64,000 bases of DNA from Amorphochlora amoebiformis (GCA_054601695.1 BAAHQB010000016.1:186001-250000), one strand, 5' to 3'. Shown: positions 1 to 28,130, counted from the stretch's first letter. The notes: generated by a model from the sequence alone, not told the origin. A program made the numbers and translations.

Positions 1-479
1 CTAAGTTCTAACTATTATTGCGTAATTACTAATACATTAATAATGCTGGTTATCGTATCAATGTGTCGATCCGTTGAGCTAGTATTAGCTTCAATGTAAT
101 CTAGATTCTAGATATAGGATAATAAGGATCGTTGATCTCGTTTTCTAGTTTGAAAGTATCAAGTGAGTATCACCCATATGGCCAGTTGCCTAGGTTCTGA
201 GGTTTAATTAATTCTCAGAATTTGGGGTCTTTGTAATCTGTCTGTATCATGAAAATATACTGGATATATGAGATCGAAGCCAGCAGCTCTAGCCATGGCC
301 ATCATGATATTAATTATAACACAGCGCAGTAATTGATTGCGGAAGACGACAGTCTCTAAGAGTCTCGGCATGTACGTCCGTAAATCACTTTGACAATTTG
401 ACAGTATTGACTCTCATGATGATACAGTTGAATTTCGATAACAGCACATAATCGGTATTATCGGGAATGCGACTCTAAC
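1..479. other. Intergenic spacer downstream of ybaB
   Basis: No exon-like island or known RNA gene is visible. The composition is ordinary AT-rich sequence without long (TA)n tracts. CTAG and TCTAG words recur around 80-150, as in the other gene-end spacers of this window. It is the 3' flank of the leftward ybaB gene. Confidence 0.5.
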
Positions 480-1025
480 TTAAACGGGTGGAGAAGGCGG
501 CATAGGCAGCCCCATGTCCTTGAAGTAGCGCTTGAGACGTTCCTCCTGCCCCGCCTTGCTCATCTTGTATGCGTCAGCCGACGCTTGAATCACCAGTTCC
601 TGCAACTTATCGGATCCCTGATCTATGGCGGCCTGGGTCACGTCCACTAGCTTAGGCTTTTGCGACCCCGATAGCACGACTCGCACTGTCTCGTCCTCAG
701 AGAAGCCTTCATACTCGGCTTTCTCCAGGTCCTCCTTCATGGTCTGGGTGGCCGCCTGCATCTTGGAATAAAATTGGTTGATCATTTGGTTGAGAGGGCC
801 CGATCCCTTGATTTGGTCGGCGTGAGCAGGGATGCGACGGCTACTCTGCACACGTGAGTGCTCCGCTTGCGAACCAATTATTCCGTGGTTTAATCTGTGA
901 GTTTGAGATCGGGATTGAAATCTAGAAACGGGACGATATCGTGACGACGACAACTCGGCGCGACCCTCCACGGATACGCTACATATTACGCCAACCGCCA
1001 GCAAATACAAAGGTGTGGAAACCAT
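480..1025 (-). CDS. Plastid-targeted YbaB/EbfC-family nucleoid-associated protein
   Basis: A single-exon 181-aa frame. Residues 1-22 form a signal peptide (hydrophobic run LYLLAVGVICSVSVEG), and residues 23 to about 72 are Ser/Arg/Gln-rich like a plastid transit peptide. Residues from about 75 are the YbaB/EbfC domain: an NQMINQFYSKMQAATQTMK-type amphipathic helix, the charged EVRV-like strand around SEDETVRVVLSGSQKPKLVDV, and the helix KLQELVIQASADAYKMSK. The C-terminus GLPMPPSPPV resembles the Gly/Pro/Met tail of bacterial family members. Known family members are small dimeric DNA-binding nucleoid proteins. The bipartite leader implies action in the plastid nucleoid (inference). The first Met begins the signal peptide, which supports this start. 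It is divergent from the large gene that starts at 1298, with a 272-bp shared upstream region. Confidence 0.88.
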   Translation of the reverse strand: MVSTPLYLLAVGVICSVSVEGRAELSSSRYRPVSRFQSRSQTHRLNHGIIGSQAEHSRVQSSRRIPAHADQIKGSGPLNQMINQFYSKMQAATQTMKEDLEKAEYEGFSEDETVRVVLSGSQKPKLVDVTQAAIDQGSDKLQELVIQASADAYKMSKAGQEERLKRYFKDMGLPMPPSPPV

Positions 1026-1297
1026 GGGGTGGGATTATCACCCGACGCTAATGTCCGGGGGAACCCCGGGGATTCTGCAGAGATTTTCGGATCTTCTCTG
1101 TTGCGGGATTCGCATGGGATTCGATGGGATTTGCCGGGAATTCGTTGCAGGAAACCGGGGATTCGTTGGGATTCGAATCAATCAGAGAATCCGCGCGAAT
1201 ATCCAGGGATCTCTCGGATGCTGGCATGGCACCCGCCCGCGTGCGCAGGGCTCGATGCCTATTGTTGTCGTTATTCGGTGTCGTACATTATACGCTG
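1026..1297. promoter_or_regulatory. Shared divergent upstream region with repeated GGGATTCG words
   Basis: This is the space between the starts of ybaB (leftward) and the 2,144-aa gene (rightward). It contains a cluster of GGGATTYG-type words on the plus strand near 1069, 1105, 1116, 1126, 1136, 1158 and 1168, spaced about 10-22 bp apart, followed by words of reversed sense (GAATCC, GAATATCC) near 1187-1205. A short upstream frame with ATG at 1124 is in frame with the main gene, but it runs through this repeat and looks non-coding. A promoter role is inferred from position; no TATA box is evident. Confidence 0.45.
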
Positions 1298-16752
<15,455 letters not shown>

Positions 16753-18229
16753 GCTGTTAACAAATCTTAGTTCTTAAGCTTGTATTACTTAGTGAGTTAA
16801 ATTCCAATATTTATAATTTCGAATTCCATGCATGTCCAGATCTTTCTTAATCTGACGATATACATGCTAGTACTAGTCGTAGTGCAACCTTCGATCGGCT
16901 AGTGACCGATTATCCTAGATCGATCTACTAGATCTACTATATCTAGTAGACTAGTCTATATCTATCAGTCTATACTAGTATACTAGAAGGCCTAGAGACT
17001 AGACATGCTAAGATATCTAGGATATGCTCTAGATGCTAGATCTACTAGATCTAGATATCTAGGATATGATGGTGTGCAACGTACCGGCATATTCTCTAGA
17101 TTCTAGATCTACTAGATCTATAAATCTAGAAATATCTCTTACGTACCCTAGGTACGTACCTCTCAAGATATCTGGATATGCTGAACAAATTTTATAGAAG
17201 TGACATATCTAGCGCATGCACACCACGAACATAGCTCCAGACCCAATCCAGCCTCGCGAGTAGCTCTAGATACAAGAGATCATGAACTATCTAGACTATA
17301 GCTGTACCGCTTGTAGTACTAGAATGATAAATGAAAATCATCGGTAAGCAATATTTCCAGGCTATCATAGCTAGAAAAACTATGTCTAGCTGTAGCTACA
17401 TAATAATATACAAGCGGTACGAGAATCGAGGTTAAATCGGGTATCGAACTATGATTACAGAATAATATACAAGCGGTACAAGAATCGAGGTTAAATCGGG
17501 CATCGAACTATGATTATTGAATGGATGGAAGCATCCGTTGGAGATATCTTGTGGCGTCCTTTGGAGGTCTAGATAGAAGCTCAGAAAGTCGCCAGACGTG
17601 AAGCGTGCCTGTCGGGCTTGACGATAATCTAGTCATACATATGCATTTATGTATGGGTTTACATTTTTATTACATTTTAACACTCATATAGACATATATA
17701 TATATATATGTGTAAATGTATATATATATAAATATACACACATATGCATATAAATTTGTATACATATATATTATATATATTTATATTATATAAATATAAA
17801 TATGTATAAATATACATAAATATGTCTGGATATCATTAAATATATCCAAATAGACTTTTACAATGTTTGCACATACACGCATATATATATATATATATAT
17901 ATGTGTAGGTGTATAGTTGTATAAATGACACCATATACATATTTAGATAATGTAACTGCTATGTATATGTATATATAATAAATAAATAAATATAACATAT
18001 ATACATATATATATAAAATATATTGTTAATGTACTTAAATGCATACAACAAATTATAAGCATATGTGTAAATATATACATACATGTATAATATATATATA
18101 TATATACATATATATATGTACATATATATATATATATAATGTATGTATATAAATATAATATGTGTATGCAATAGTTGTGTAGTTGTGTAAGTAACATTCA
18201 TGTACATATACATAATGTCACGAATAAAT

Positions 18230-18328
<99 letters not shown>

Positions 18329-18629
18329 ATATTATAAAGTACAAATATATACAATATACACACATAATCATGTACATCATGCATGTTGACAAAATAAATG
18401 TGTATGCGTATGTACATGCTGCGTATAATACCTATAACAAACATACAGATATAAACATACATACATAAATATATACACATACATATATGTACATATACAT
18501 GTATACATATATATAAATCTATTTGAATGTATTTTGACAACCGGTATTGCTGTACACAATACGTTTGTATATTTTATGACAATATATTGTATATATAAAT
18601 TTATGCATTTGCACCGTACATGTCAAAAT
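16753..18629. other. Convergent intergenic spacer, CTAG-rich then TA-rich
   Basis: The spacer lies between the 3' ends of the 2,144-aa gene (+) and the MSI1-like gene (-). From about 16890 to 17400 it is very rich in CTAG, ATCTAG and TCTAGA words. From about 17640 it becomes TA/ATAC-rich. A 59-bp tandem duplication is listed separately. A gene was not recognised. Polyadenylation signals for both flanking genes are presumably here, but no clear consensus was identified. Confidence 0.5.
17402..17519. repeat. 59-bp direct tandem duplication
   Basis: Two adjacent copies (17402-17460 and 17461-17519) begin AATAATATACAAGCGGTAC and differ at only a few positions. A short inverted match to GTACCGCTTGTA occurs upstream near 17306-17318, so one half of the unit could also pair with upstream sequence. 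No coding potential is seen. Confidence 0.9.
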
Positions 18630-18901
18630 TTAAATATTTAAATACCGATCGTCAGCAAGTGTTGCCAGCGTCCAATCGCTATCTGGGTTCCACATGAAGC
18701 TCGATATTCCCCCTCGATGCCCAATATGCCGGAATATCAACGAAGGCGGAAAACTGAGGTTTAGTAAACACAATTATAACAATCGTGAAGATGTATATTA
18801 TATATATATATATATATATCTTATGTAATACATATTATATACATATATATATATATATATACATACATAAATATTGTAAAAACATATATACACATATATA
18901 T

Positions 18902-18945
<44 letters not shown>

Positions 18946-19590
18946 GCATACAATACGTCAATACATACACACACCCATAGTTACATATACATATGAATAT
19001 TTATGAATGCATATATATATATATATATACGTATATATTATATATATATATTAATATATATATATATATATATATGTATATAGAGGTATGAAAACACAAA
19101 CACTTGGACACATATGTACATTATTATATTCATTTCTAAATCACTACCCATCGCCTAAGCTTTGCCTCACATAATTCTCCCCACTCGAATCCCAGATGCA
19201 CATTTCCCCTTCGCATCACATCAACAATCGCTCAGAATAAAACCCTGAGTCTCCACAAAAAATATTCTATCAATTCGGCTTCTCACCCGCGCATGTAGAG
19301 GAAGCGAAGACCGTGGGGGAGAACGGACTCCTGAAGGGGACAAGTGAGAAAACTGTAAGATTGGGGGAACCGGATGAAGATATGAAGATGTGTCGCCTCA
19401 GAAAGTAGGAGAAGAAAAGAATAGTTATCGCGTAGAATTGGATATATTCTAACCATTGTACTCGCGATATTGCTCTCGTGTGCCCAAGGAACCTCGACGC
19501 GAGGAGTCCATCCGGCTGTATAATAGTATACATATATATTTTGCATGTGTATACCTTTACAAGTATAGAAATATATATACATTTAAATAT

Positions 19591-19622
<32 letters not shown>

Positions 19623-20034
19623 GTATATATATATATATAGTGAATATATATGTATATATATATATATATTTACTGCATATTCATACGCGTGTACATACCC
19701 AACATAAATATAATTATTTCATACTTATACATAATTCATGTGCATTTGTATATGTAAATGAATATGTATATATATATATATATATATATATGTTACACAT
19801 ATATAAATAAACGCATATATGTAAATACTAGAGTATATGGTATAGATATACATACATATACATATGTAGAGAGAGAGAAAGAGATAAGGATAGACATACC
19901 AGGTTGTGGTTGTTTTTCCCCTCTGCCAGCCCAGGCCCCCCGGTTCCGTTCTTATACGCACGGGCTTCCCCTCCTATGAGTATTTCATAGTATGTATATA
20001 TAAATATATACATACATATGTGTGAGTATATATA

Positions 20035-20074
<40 letters not shown>

Positions 20075-20173
20075 TATACATATATATATTTGTATGTATA
20101 TATACATATTATATTTATATATATATATATATATAATAAAAAAAAATACATGTTGTACATACACAATTTCCCT

Positions 20174-20204
<31 letters not shown>

Positions 20205-20313
20205 TATATATGCATTTTTAAGCATATGCATAATATTATACAATCACATATATACATGTGTACATATATAATATATATTATGCATATACACACATACATA
20301 TATATATATATAT

Positions 20314-20344
<31 letters not shown>

Positions 20345-20923
20345 ATATATATATATATATATAACATGTACATTTATTATGAGTATATTTATTACAACAT
20401 GTATACGTATATATTTAAATAAAAGAGGATATATATATATATACACACACTGTAACATGCAAATTCATATGCATACACATATACACACATATGATACAAA
20501 TATATATATATATATAATATAACAAATATACATAGTATACATATCCCATGTTATATATTTATATTTATATTTCATCTCCCACCAGACATATCGGTGGCCC
20601 CTTCATCACTGGCCTTTGCCCCCCCATTCTGTGTACACATCATGTTCTTCATAAGGACATTCTTGTACACAATAAGCCTTTACATGTGCAACATACATAG
20701 ATATTTATATACACATATATATATATATATATTATATATATATTATATATATAGATATAGATATATATGTAATGCCTGTTTGTTCACAGGGCCGTCGGAA
20801 TTGAGGTTGGGGACGATGTCGTTGGATGAGTTTGGAATTGGGGTGGGTTTGGCGTCGGAGGGAAGATGGGAAACTTGTGGGATCCTGATGTATGTGTATA
20901 CATAGACGAATGTATGTACGTAC

Positions 20924-20965
<42 letters not shown>

Positions 20966-21159
20966 TGTATAATACACGTAAATATATATGTATATATATA
21001 TATCTACGCATATTTGTATTTTATATATCATATATGTATTTTTATAGGTATAAAATATGTACGCATATGCGTATTCATACGTATATAATACTTTCATAAA
21101 AATACATAAACCTATAATATATATGTATGTATGTATTACATATAGACATATATATATAT

Positions 21160-21199
<40 letters not shown>

Positions 21200-21272
21200 T
21201 AATATGTGTCTTCGAATAGTACATTATACATCCGTACATGCTTGGATAAACACTGTTTCAAATTTTTCTTGG

Positions 21273-21309
<37 letters not shown>

Positions 21310-21344
21310 TATTATTATATATATATATATTATTTGTATATACA

Positions 21345-21382
<38 letters not shown>

Positions 21383-21436
21383 GTTTATACTTATTATATA
21401 TATATATATATATCTATATGAATATTTATACATATT

Positions 21437-21476
<40 letters not shown>

Positions 21477-21597
21477 TTATATATATATATATATATATAT
21501 TACATGTACGTATGTATATTTACGCACGTATTTATTAAAAACACAAGCATTTGTGCATGCTTCTGCATGTATACGAACATTGCATATATATGTGTGC

Positions 21598-21669
<72 letters not shown>

Positions 21670-22302
21670 GATATATATGTGTGTGCGTGCGTGTGTGTGT
21701 GTGTGTGTGTACATATACATATGCACAAATATATGGATATTACAAAAATACATGCATATATACAGTGTATATGACTAAATACACACATATATATACATAC
21801 ATATATACATACATACATATATATATATATATAAAATGAACATATATATATATATGTATATATATCGTATATATGGAAAACACGTACTCAGTAAACGAAG
21901 GATAACATCCAAGCGCACGCAAGTCAAGCAAGTTGATACGCGAGTCTCGAGAGCCTTAAACCGAACAAGAGATAGCCACAAAAAAACACCAACACTCAGA
22001 TCTCCTTTCCTGCTATCTCAACAATGTCACTCCAAGCGACATGTTTGGCAGTGGGTTAGGGAGAAACAGGAAGGAAGGAGATTGGAGAGGAGAAGAGAGA
22101 GGGAAGAGAGAGAGTTAGCTAGACATGAGAGAGGGAGAGGAGTGGAGAGACGGGGAGAGTAGGGAGACTGAGAGAGAGACACGGAAGGAGACATAGACGG
22201 AGAGAAGAGAGAGAGAGGGGTGAGAAGACGTAGAGGGAAGAAAGAATGCAGAAGAATCAAAGGAGAGAGGCAGAAAGGAGAGAAAGAGGGGGGCCACCTT
22301 AG

Positions 22303-22361
<59 letters not shown>

Positions 22362-22523
22362 GTGGTGCCGCCTTAGCTATAGGGTCAAGTGCTATATCGT
22401 TAAGATGGGGCGCGCTAGCTATAGGGTTAAGATGGGCAACACCTTAGCTAAATATACATATATATACATATACATATCTATATATATACATATATGTATA
22501 TATATTACATATATATATATATG

Positions 22524-22560
<37 letters not shown>

Positions 22561-22864
22561 AAAGGTGGGGTGTCACCCTAGCTGTAAGGTTAAGGTGGGG
22601 CTCCACCTTAGCTGGATATATATACATACAGGTGAAGGTGGGGCGCACCTTAGCTTTTAGGGTTAACGTGGGGCACACCTTAGCTGTATCTAGAGAGAGG
22701 GGGGGAAGTTAATTTAATTAGTATTACCTGTGAGGATGTGATGAGGCTGAGTGGGATTCCAGTCTACTGCCGTGATAGCTGCCTTGCTCAGTCCGCTAAA
22801 AGAGGACGTGAGTGGCATGTAAATTTCATGAATAATTATATTTGTATACATATGTATATATATC

Positions 22865-22895
<31 letters not shown>

Positions 22896-23927
22896 CTATT
22901 TACATGTAGTTATACATATATATATATATATATTAATATACATATACACACATATTTATATACATGTATATTTATATTATAATATCCATATATACTATAT
23001 AATACATTGAGAAAGGGTAGACTGTACAAAATCCTGTGCATGTACACATTAATATTTTACATACAAAAATATTTATATTTTCTACAAACTGAGAGAATGA
23101 TAGAAGGAAAATATGTATGTTTATTTGCATTAGTAACATACAAAACTATTCATATTTCCATTGAGAAAGGATGAGAGGGTATACTGAACTGTATGCTATG
23201 CACTGGGTCGCTGCCTTTTCTCCTATCCCAGAATAAAACGACACCATTTCGCTGTGTATCAAGTATCACAGGCATTGAGATTTCAGCCTCATTATATACA
23301 TATATCAGCTCCCATTACATCAATACATGCCCCTCATTATACATATATATATATATTATATTATATATATGTAAAGATATATATATTCGATGTTGTGCAA
23401 AGGATCAAAGCCCCTAGCAACAGAGGTTAGGGAGGCGGGACTCTAATAGATACGACGGACTAGAATTTGTGTAGGGCTTACCGCGGTGGCTGTGAGTATG
23501 TGATCGTTCTCCGGATGGAACGACACGTCCTCTATTGTTGCCACGTGTCCTATAAATCTGTGTTAAATATTGAACTCAGAACTCAGAACTTTCCGTATCT
23601 GATGGGGGAGAAGGTTTTGACGGAGTGGGTACCTATCTCGGCATCTAATATGAGTGGACGAGGCTTGGCAGGAAGCTTCTAAATCCTGCCGCTTTCGTTT
23701 GTCTCCTACATTCTCCCCGCTGGATGTATATACGCGTAAATATACTATTAGTGAAAGAAATGCGCATCTTATGAATATCATCTACAAATACATGTATATG
23801 TATACGTATATGTATATGTCTATGTATATGTATATGAAAATGTATATGTAGGTATACGAAAAAATTATTGTAATACTATACAAATACACTGAATACTGTA
23901 ATAACACATATATGTATACACGTACAT

Positions 23928-23969
<42 letters not shown>

Positions 23970-24208
23970 ACTTATATGTATATTATATATATATATATAT
24001 ATTTGTATATATTGATACATATTGTAATGTGTATCAGGTATATGTTACAGAATAAACTACAGATATACACCATATGTGTTTATAACACACATACACATAC
24101 ATACACATTACATGCAGATACATGTTTCCAATGTACACATACATATTTACATATACACATACATGTATATTTATATTCATATTATATGTCTGTATGTGTA
24201 CATGCATA

Positions 24209-24239
<31 letters not shown>

Positions 24240-24361
24240 CATATATATATTATATATACATATACACACACATAACATACCCGCTAGACGAGTCGGAGAG
24301 GCCTAAGGATTCGACGTCCTGGGAATGTAATATTAATATACACATGTATATATTTATATCA

Positions 24362-24393
<32 letters not shown>

Positions 24394-25601
24394 AAAAATA
24401 TATTGGATACATGCGTATATGTGTATTACCCATATAACATAAATTACATGCGTATATATTTACATGTATACATGCTAGACAGTTAAAAGAGTGAAAGAGT
24501 TTCCAAATGATATGAGTTGTTGAATCTCCGCGGGGAATGGAGTGCTCAGGCTACAGAGTGGCAAGGGGTAGAGGCGAGAACCGCCCGACCCCACCAAGAC
24601 AAGACACAACGTAACCGCGTTTTTCATATCATGAGGGATATAAACATACATTTACATGTGTATCATATTGTCCACATAAATATTATATAAACAAGTAAAA
24701 ATGTATATGTACAACAAGTGCGAGACAGGAAAAAGAGTCAGAGAATTCCACATGATATGAGTTGCTGAATCTCCGCGGGGAACGGAGTGCTCAGGCTACA
24801 GAGTGGCAAGGGGTAGAGGCGAGAACCGCCCGACCCCACCAAGACAAGACGCAACATAACCGCGTTTTTCATATCGTGAGGGATATAAACATACATTTGT
24901 ATCATATTGTCCACATAAATATATTATATAAAACATATAAAAATATATATGTATAACAAGTGCGAGACAGGTAAAAGAGTGAGAGAGTTCCACATGATAT
25001 GAGTTGTTCAATCTCCGCGGGGAATGGAGTGCTCAGGCTACAGAATGGCGAGGGGTAGAGGCGAGAACCGCCCGACCCCACCAAGACAAGACACAACGTA
25101 ACCGCGTTTTTCATATCATGAGAGATATAAACATACATTTACATGTATATCATTTGTCCACATAAATATACCCCACCAAGACAAAACACAACGCAACCGC
25201 GTTTTTCATCATGAGTGATATAAACATACATTTACATGCATATCATATTGTCCACATAAATATATTATATAAATAAATAAAAATATATACGTGCAAGTGC
25301 GAGCAGGGAAAAAGAGTGAAAGAGTTTTCACATGATATGAGTTGTTGAATCTCCGCGGGGAATGGAGTGCTCAGGCTACAGAATGGCAAGGGGTAGAAAG
25401 CGAGAACCGCCCGACCCCACCAAGACAAGACACAACGTAACCGCGTTTTTAATATCATGGGTGATGTAAACATACATTTACATGTATCATATTGTCCACG
25501 TTGATAATATTATTTAGAAATACATACTTAAAAATTATTTTCAATTGCATACAAGATAATAACATTATATATTATATATAATATATGTATATATAAATGT
25601 A

Positions 25602-25639
<38 letters not shown>

Positions 25640-25701
25640 GTGAGTGTGTGCATGTCCACCATTACCACACATAATATTTATACATCAATATATATATATA
25701 G

Positions 25702-25738
<37 letters not shown>

Positions 25739-25821
25739 TATATATACATATATATATATATATATATAATATGCATAAATACATATATATATGATATATA
25801 TTCTCATTAAATAATTATATA

Positions 25822-25853
<32 letters not shown>

Positions 25854-25868
25854 GTGTGTGTTTGTATA

Positions 25869-25902
<34 letters not shown>

Positions 25903-27622
25903 ACATATAAATATATGTATGATAAATACTATATATGAGTATATGTATATATTTATATATATATATATATATGTATATAAACACATTTTGTGTGTGTATG
26001 ACAATACCCCGAGCGACCAAACGCAGACGGACTTGTCTGAACCCCCGCTCATGAGCAGCCTGGGTATTGTTATTAATCAGAATCAGAGCGAATCATAAGA
26101 CAATCAAGAGACATTGTCGACATCATGAACAGACTAACGGGGATTTTCGGCTGAATTCCAGCGCACGGTACTCCCCTCTTCCCCCCTCGTGGCCAGTGAG
26201 AGTAAGATCAGCCATAGAAGACGTAATAGAAGAACCAGAGCTCCTGACTATCCTGTCCCCAGCCTTGCTGTCTGCGTCGCCGGTGGCTTCTGGAACAGCT
26301 TCCCGCTTGGCGCGTTTGGAGGGCTGAGTTCTTGAGGGGATAAGGTACAGAATTATATTTAAAGTGTCAAGGGACCGCAATTCCAGCGATGCGTTGGGAA
26401 TGAAATTTAGAAATCTGCGCCAAGGAATGCTGGGATAGTGGTCATCTCATATACCAATTATATCAACATTTAGATCCGCACCTTACGTTCCAGATGTACA
26501 CCTCTGGCGAATGCGTCTGTGTTGCAACCTGGAGTGTCGAGGCAACATCAAGAACGATGTCCCGGGTTATGGGGGTTAGTACAAGGAAATACTAGGATCT
26601 ATGGGCTGGTTTTTACCAGGTCTGCGTGCTGAGGGCATTGACGGATGCTACATATCTCCCCCGGATGGGAAATTCTCTTTTTCACTAACAACACGCAACA
26701 AAACTCATAAGAGAAATTACGAGGGAATTCACTTAGACTTTATGATCACACAGAAGATCTACCTTTGATGCTCGGGCCGGTGGAGCGGGTGAGTGACCGG
26801 CTATCAGACCAACCAGGGTTGGGAAACTGTGTGTAAATGAGACGGTGTTATCCCCATGTGAGTCTGCATAGATAGGGTTAATTCGCATACCCGGATATGG
26901 CCCATGATAAGTGTGCTTGGCGTTGTGCTCCACTGGCCGATCTGAAAATTCATGATTTAAGCTAGCAACGAAAACAGCTACGATTGATGGGTTTGAAACA
27001 AATCTGACCTTCTGATCGTACGTGGCGCTGGGATTCGGCAGTGCGTAGTAGAGAGCCTGGGTAGTATTGGACAGTGATGCCTGAACAAACGCCAAAGCTC
27101 TTGAGACACAGACTTCGTATACAAGGGACTTATGTACCTCCACTATCCGGCCCCAGTCGAAAGCACCCCTGCGCCCAAACAAAGACAAGTGAGCACAAAC
27201 GACGCGACCCCAGAAAACTATTGCGTGTGTGATAGAAAGATTGTAATATTACGAAGCAACATCCAGCTTGTGTGAGACGAAAGCGTCGTATAATATTGGA
27301 ATGTTTTTACGCCAGTTCTTCAGCACGACCTGAGATATATGCACACCTTGAGTTCTAGCATCGCACACTTTAACCTCCATCTACTCTCGTGTTCTCCAGT
27401 GGCAATATAATGGCTTTAGGACCTCAAATTCCTCGGCGCTAAGTTGCATCTTGCTTTTGGCGAGACTGGATTCGCCGGAATTTGCGCCCTTACGCTTTTC
27501 AGCACAACCAAAAAGACAATCAAAGATTAGATGATAGTCGCTGTTAGAATTTCGTGGGACTCATGGGCATTAATACATTACAATGTGCCGCCACGGACAA
27601 CGACAGAACTCACCTCCCCCAT
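18630..27622 (-). CDS. MSI1/RbAp46/48-like WD40 histone-binding protein
   Basis: Exons in transcript order: 27614-27622, 27423-27494, 27261-27329, an unresolved stretch about 26680-27240 (candidate 26891-26941), 26617-26676, 26487-26528, 26139-26323, 26008-26059, 23590-23678, 23482-23557, 23190-23251, 22728-22795, 21940-22004, 19454-19515, 19287-19330, 19148-19208, 18630-18753. From 26676 on, phases agree to the TAA stop. The N-terminal helix [17 protein letters not shown] matches the family's EYKIWKKNTPFLYDLV region. Blade sequences follow in family order: [89 protein letters not shown] and [15 protein letters not shown]. Family members bind histones H3/H4 as subunits of CAF-1, PRC2, NuRD and HDAC complexes in the nucleus. 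Two extra exon-like islands (20788-20884, 24281-24318) do not fit the phase and were left out. Confidence 0.9.
22040..22300. repeat. Purine-rich (GAGA) tract within MSI1-like gene intron
   Basis: A run of about 260 bp on the plus strand is almost all G and A (GAGAGAGGGAGAGGAG-type words), giving a polypyrimidine tract on the transcribed strand. It lies directly upstream of the exon 21940-22004 in transcript sense, where it would serve as an exceptionally long pyrimidine tract before the acceptor at 22005. Confidence 0.8.
22288..22695. repeat. Hairpin-forming minisatellite (AAGGTG...CACCTTAGCT units)
   Basis: Six or seven diverged units are built from GGTGGGGCNCACCTTAGCT plus ATAGGGTTAA, interrupted by (TA)n. 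Within a unit AAGGTG pairs with CACCTT, so each unit is an imperfect inverted repeat with a G-rich loop. Units are seen near 22288, 22358, 22400, 22425, 22562, 22590, 22632 and 22665. It lies in the intron between exons 22728-22795 and 21940-22004 of the MSI1-like gene. Confidence 0.8.
24480..25510. repeat. Intronic tandem array of about 242-bp units (4 copies plus a partial)
   Basis: The landmark GAGAACCGCCCGACCCCACC recurs near 24576, 24821, 25063 and 25402. A truncated copy (CCCCACCAAGACAAAACAC...) sits near 25171, so the last interval is longer. Each unit also carries a Gln/Leu-like word TGAATCTCCGCGGGGAATGGAG and a TA-rich part. The array is in the MSI1-like gene, in the intron between exons 26008-26059 and 23590-23678. 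Minus-strand open frames in it repeat with the unit and have no acceptor/donor pair that fits the gene, so I regard it as non-coding. Confidence 0.85.
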
Positions 27623-28130
27623 CCCTATGCCCCTGGTGCGTCACTGAGATATGTCACATATGCCGAAGTTTTACACCAAGAACGCTAAAATAAAGCTTTT
27701 CAAGATAATCTTTCGCTAAATTTACCTGACGGTGTCAGACCAGGCTGGTTGCAGACCTATTGAGTGCGGGTATACACTTAGTTTTGGTCCTCGAAGATTT
27801 CTTGCCCCTTGAAGCCTTCCCTAAGACGTGATACTCCAAGAAATTTAAACTTTTAGGCTAATCAGTCCACTTCCCATGTCCCCCTGAACGGATCCCAAAC
27901 ACCAGCATTGCTTAGCACTTCTGTCAACCCCGGCTGCCACCTGTTGTCTGTTTTTCTCCGATTTCCACATGTAGAGGACGGCCTACTATACTTTGTGCGA
28001 TTACCACCGGGGAAGGGATTTGCGAAGAAAAGGGCAGAAGAAGATTGTTACAGATCCATTTTTAGCACGGTACGGCTATTGGTAGCGAAAAACTTGTAAA
28101 TAGGATCATTTCAAGTTAGAAATTACGAAT
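27623..28130. other. Unassigned non-repetitive island upstream of the MSI1-like gene
   Basis: About 500 bp of normal-composition sequence follow the MSI1-like start codon. A plus-strand frame at 27908-28099 (63 aa, ending in VRLLVAKNL) includes FPHVEDGLLYFVRLPPGKGFA, and a short plus-strand frame starts MPKFYTKNAKIKLFK near 27661. These could be exons of a small divergent gene, but I could not join them in phase and recognise no family. The region must also hold the promoter of the MSI1-like gene. Confidence 0.3.

Noticed and set aside
1124-1297. N-terminal extension of the 2,144-aa protein from ATG 1124
   Set aside because: It would translate the GGGATTCG repeat cluster and has no coding character.
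24762-25473. Repeated minus-strand frames (STPFPAEI... type) in the 242-bp array
   Set aside because: They recur with the tandem unit and lack compatible splice sites; the MSI1-like protein reads through in phase without them.
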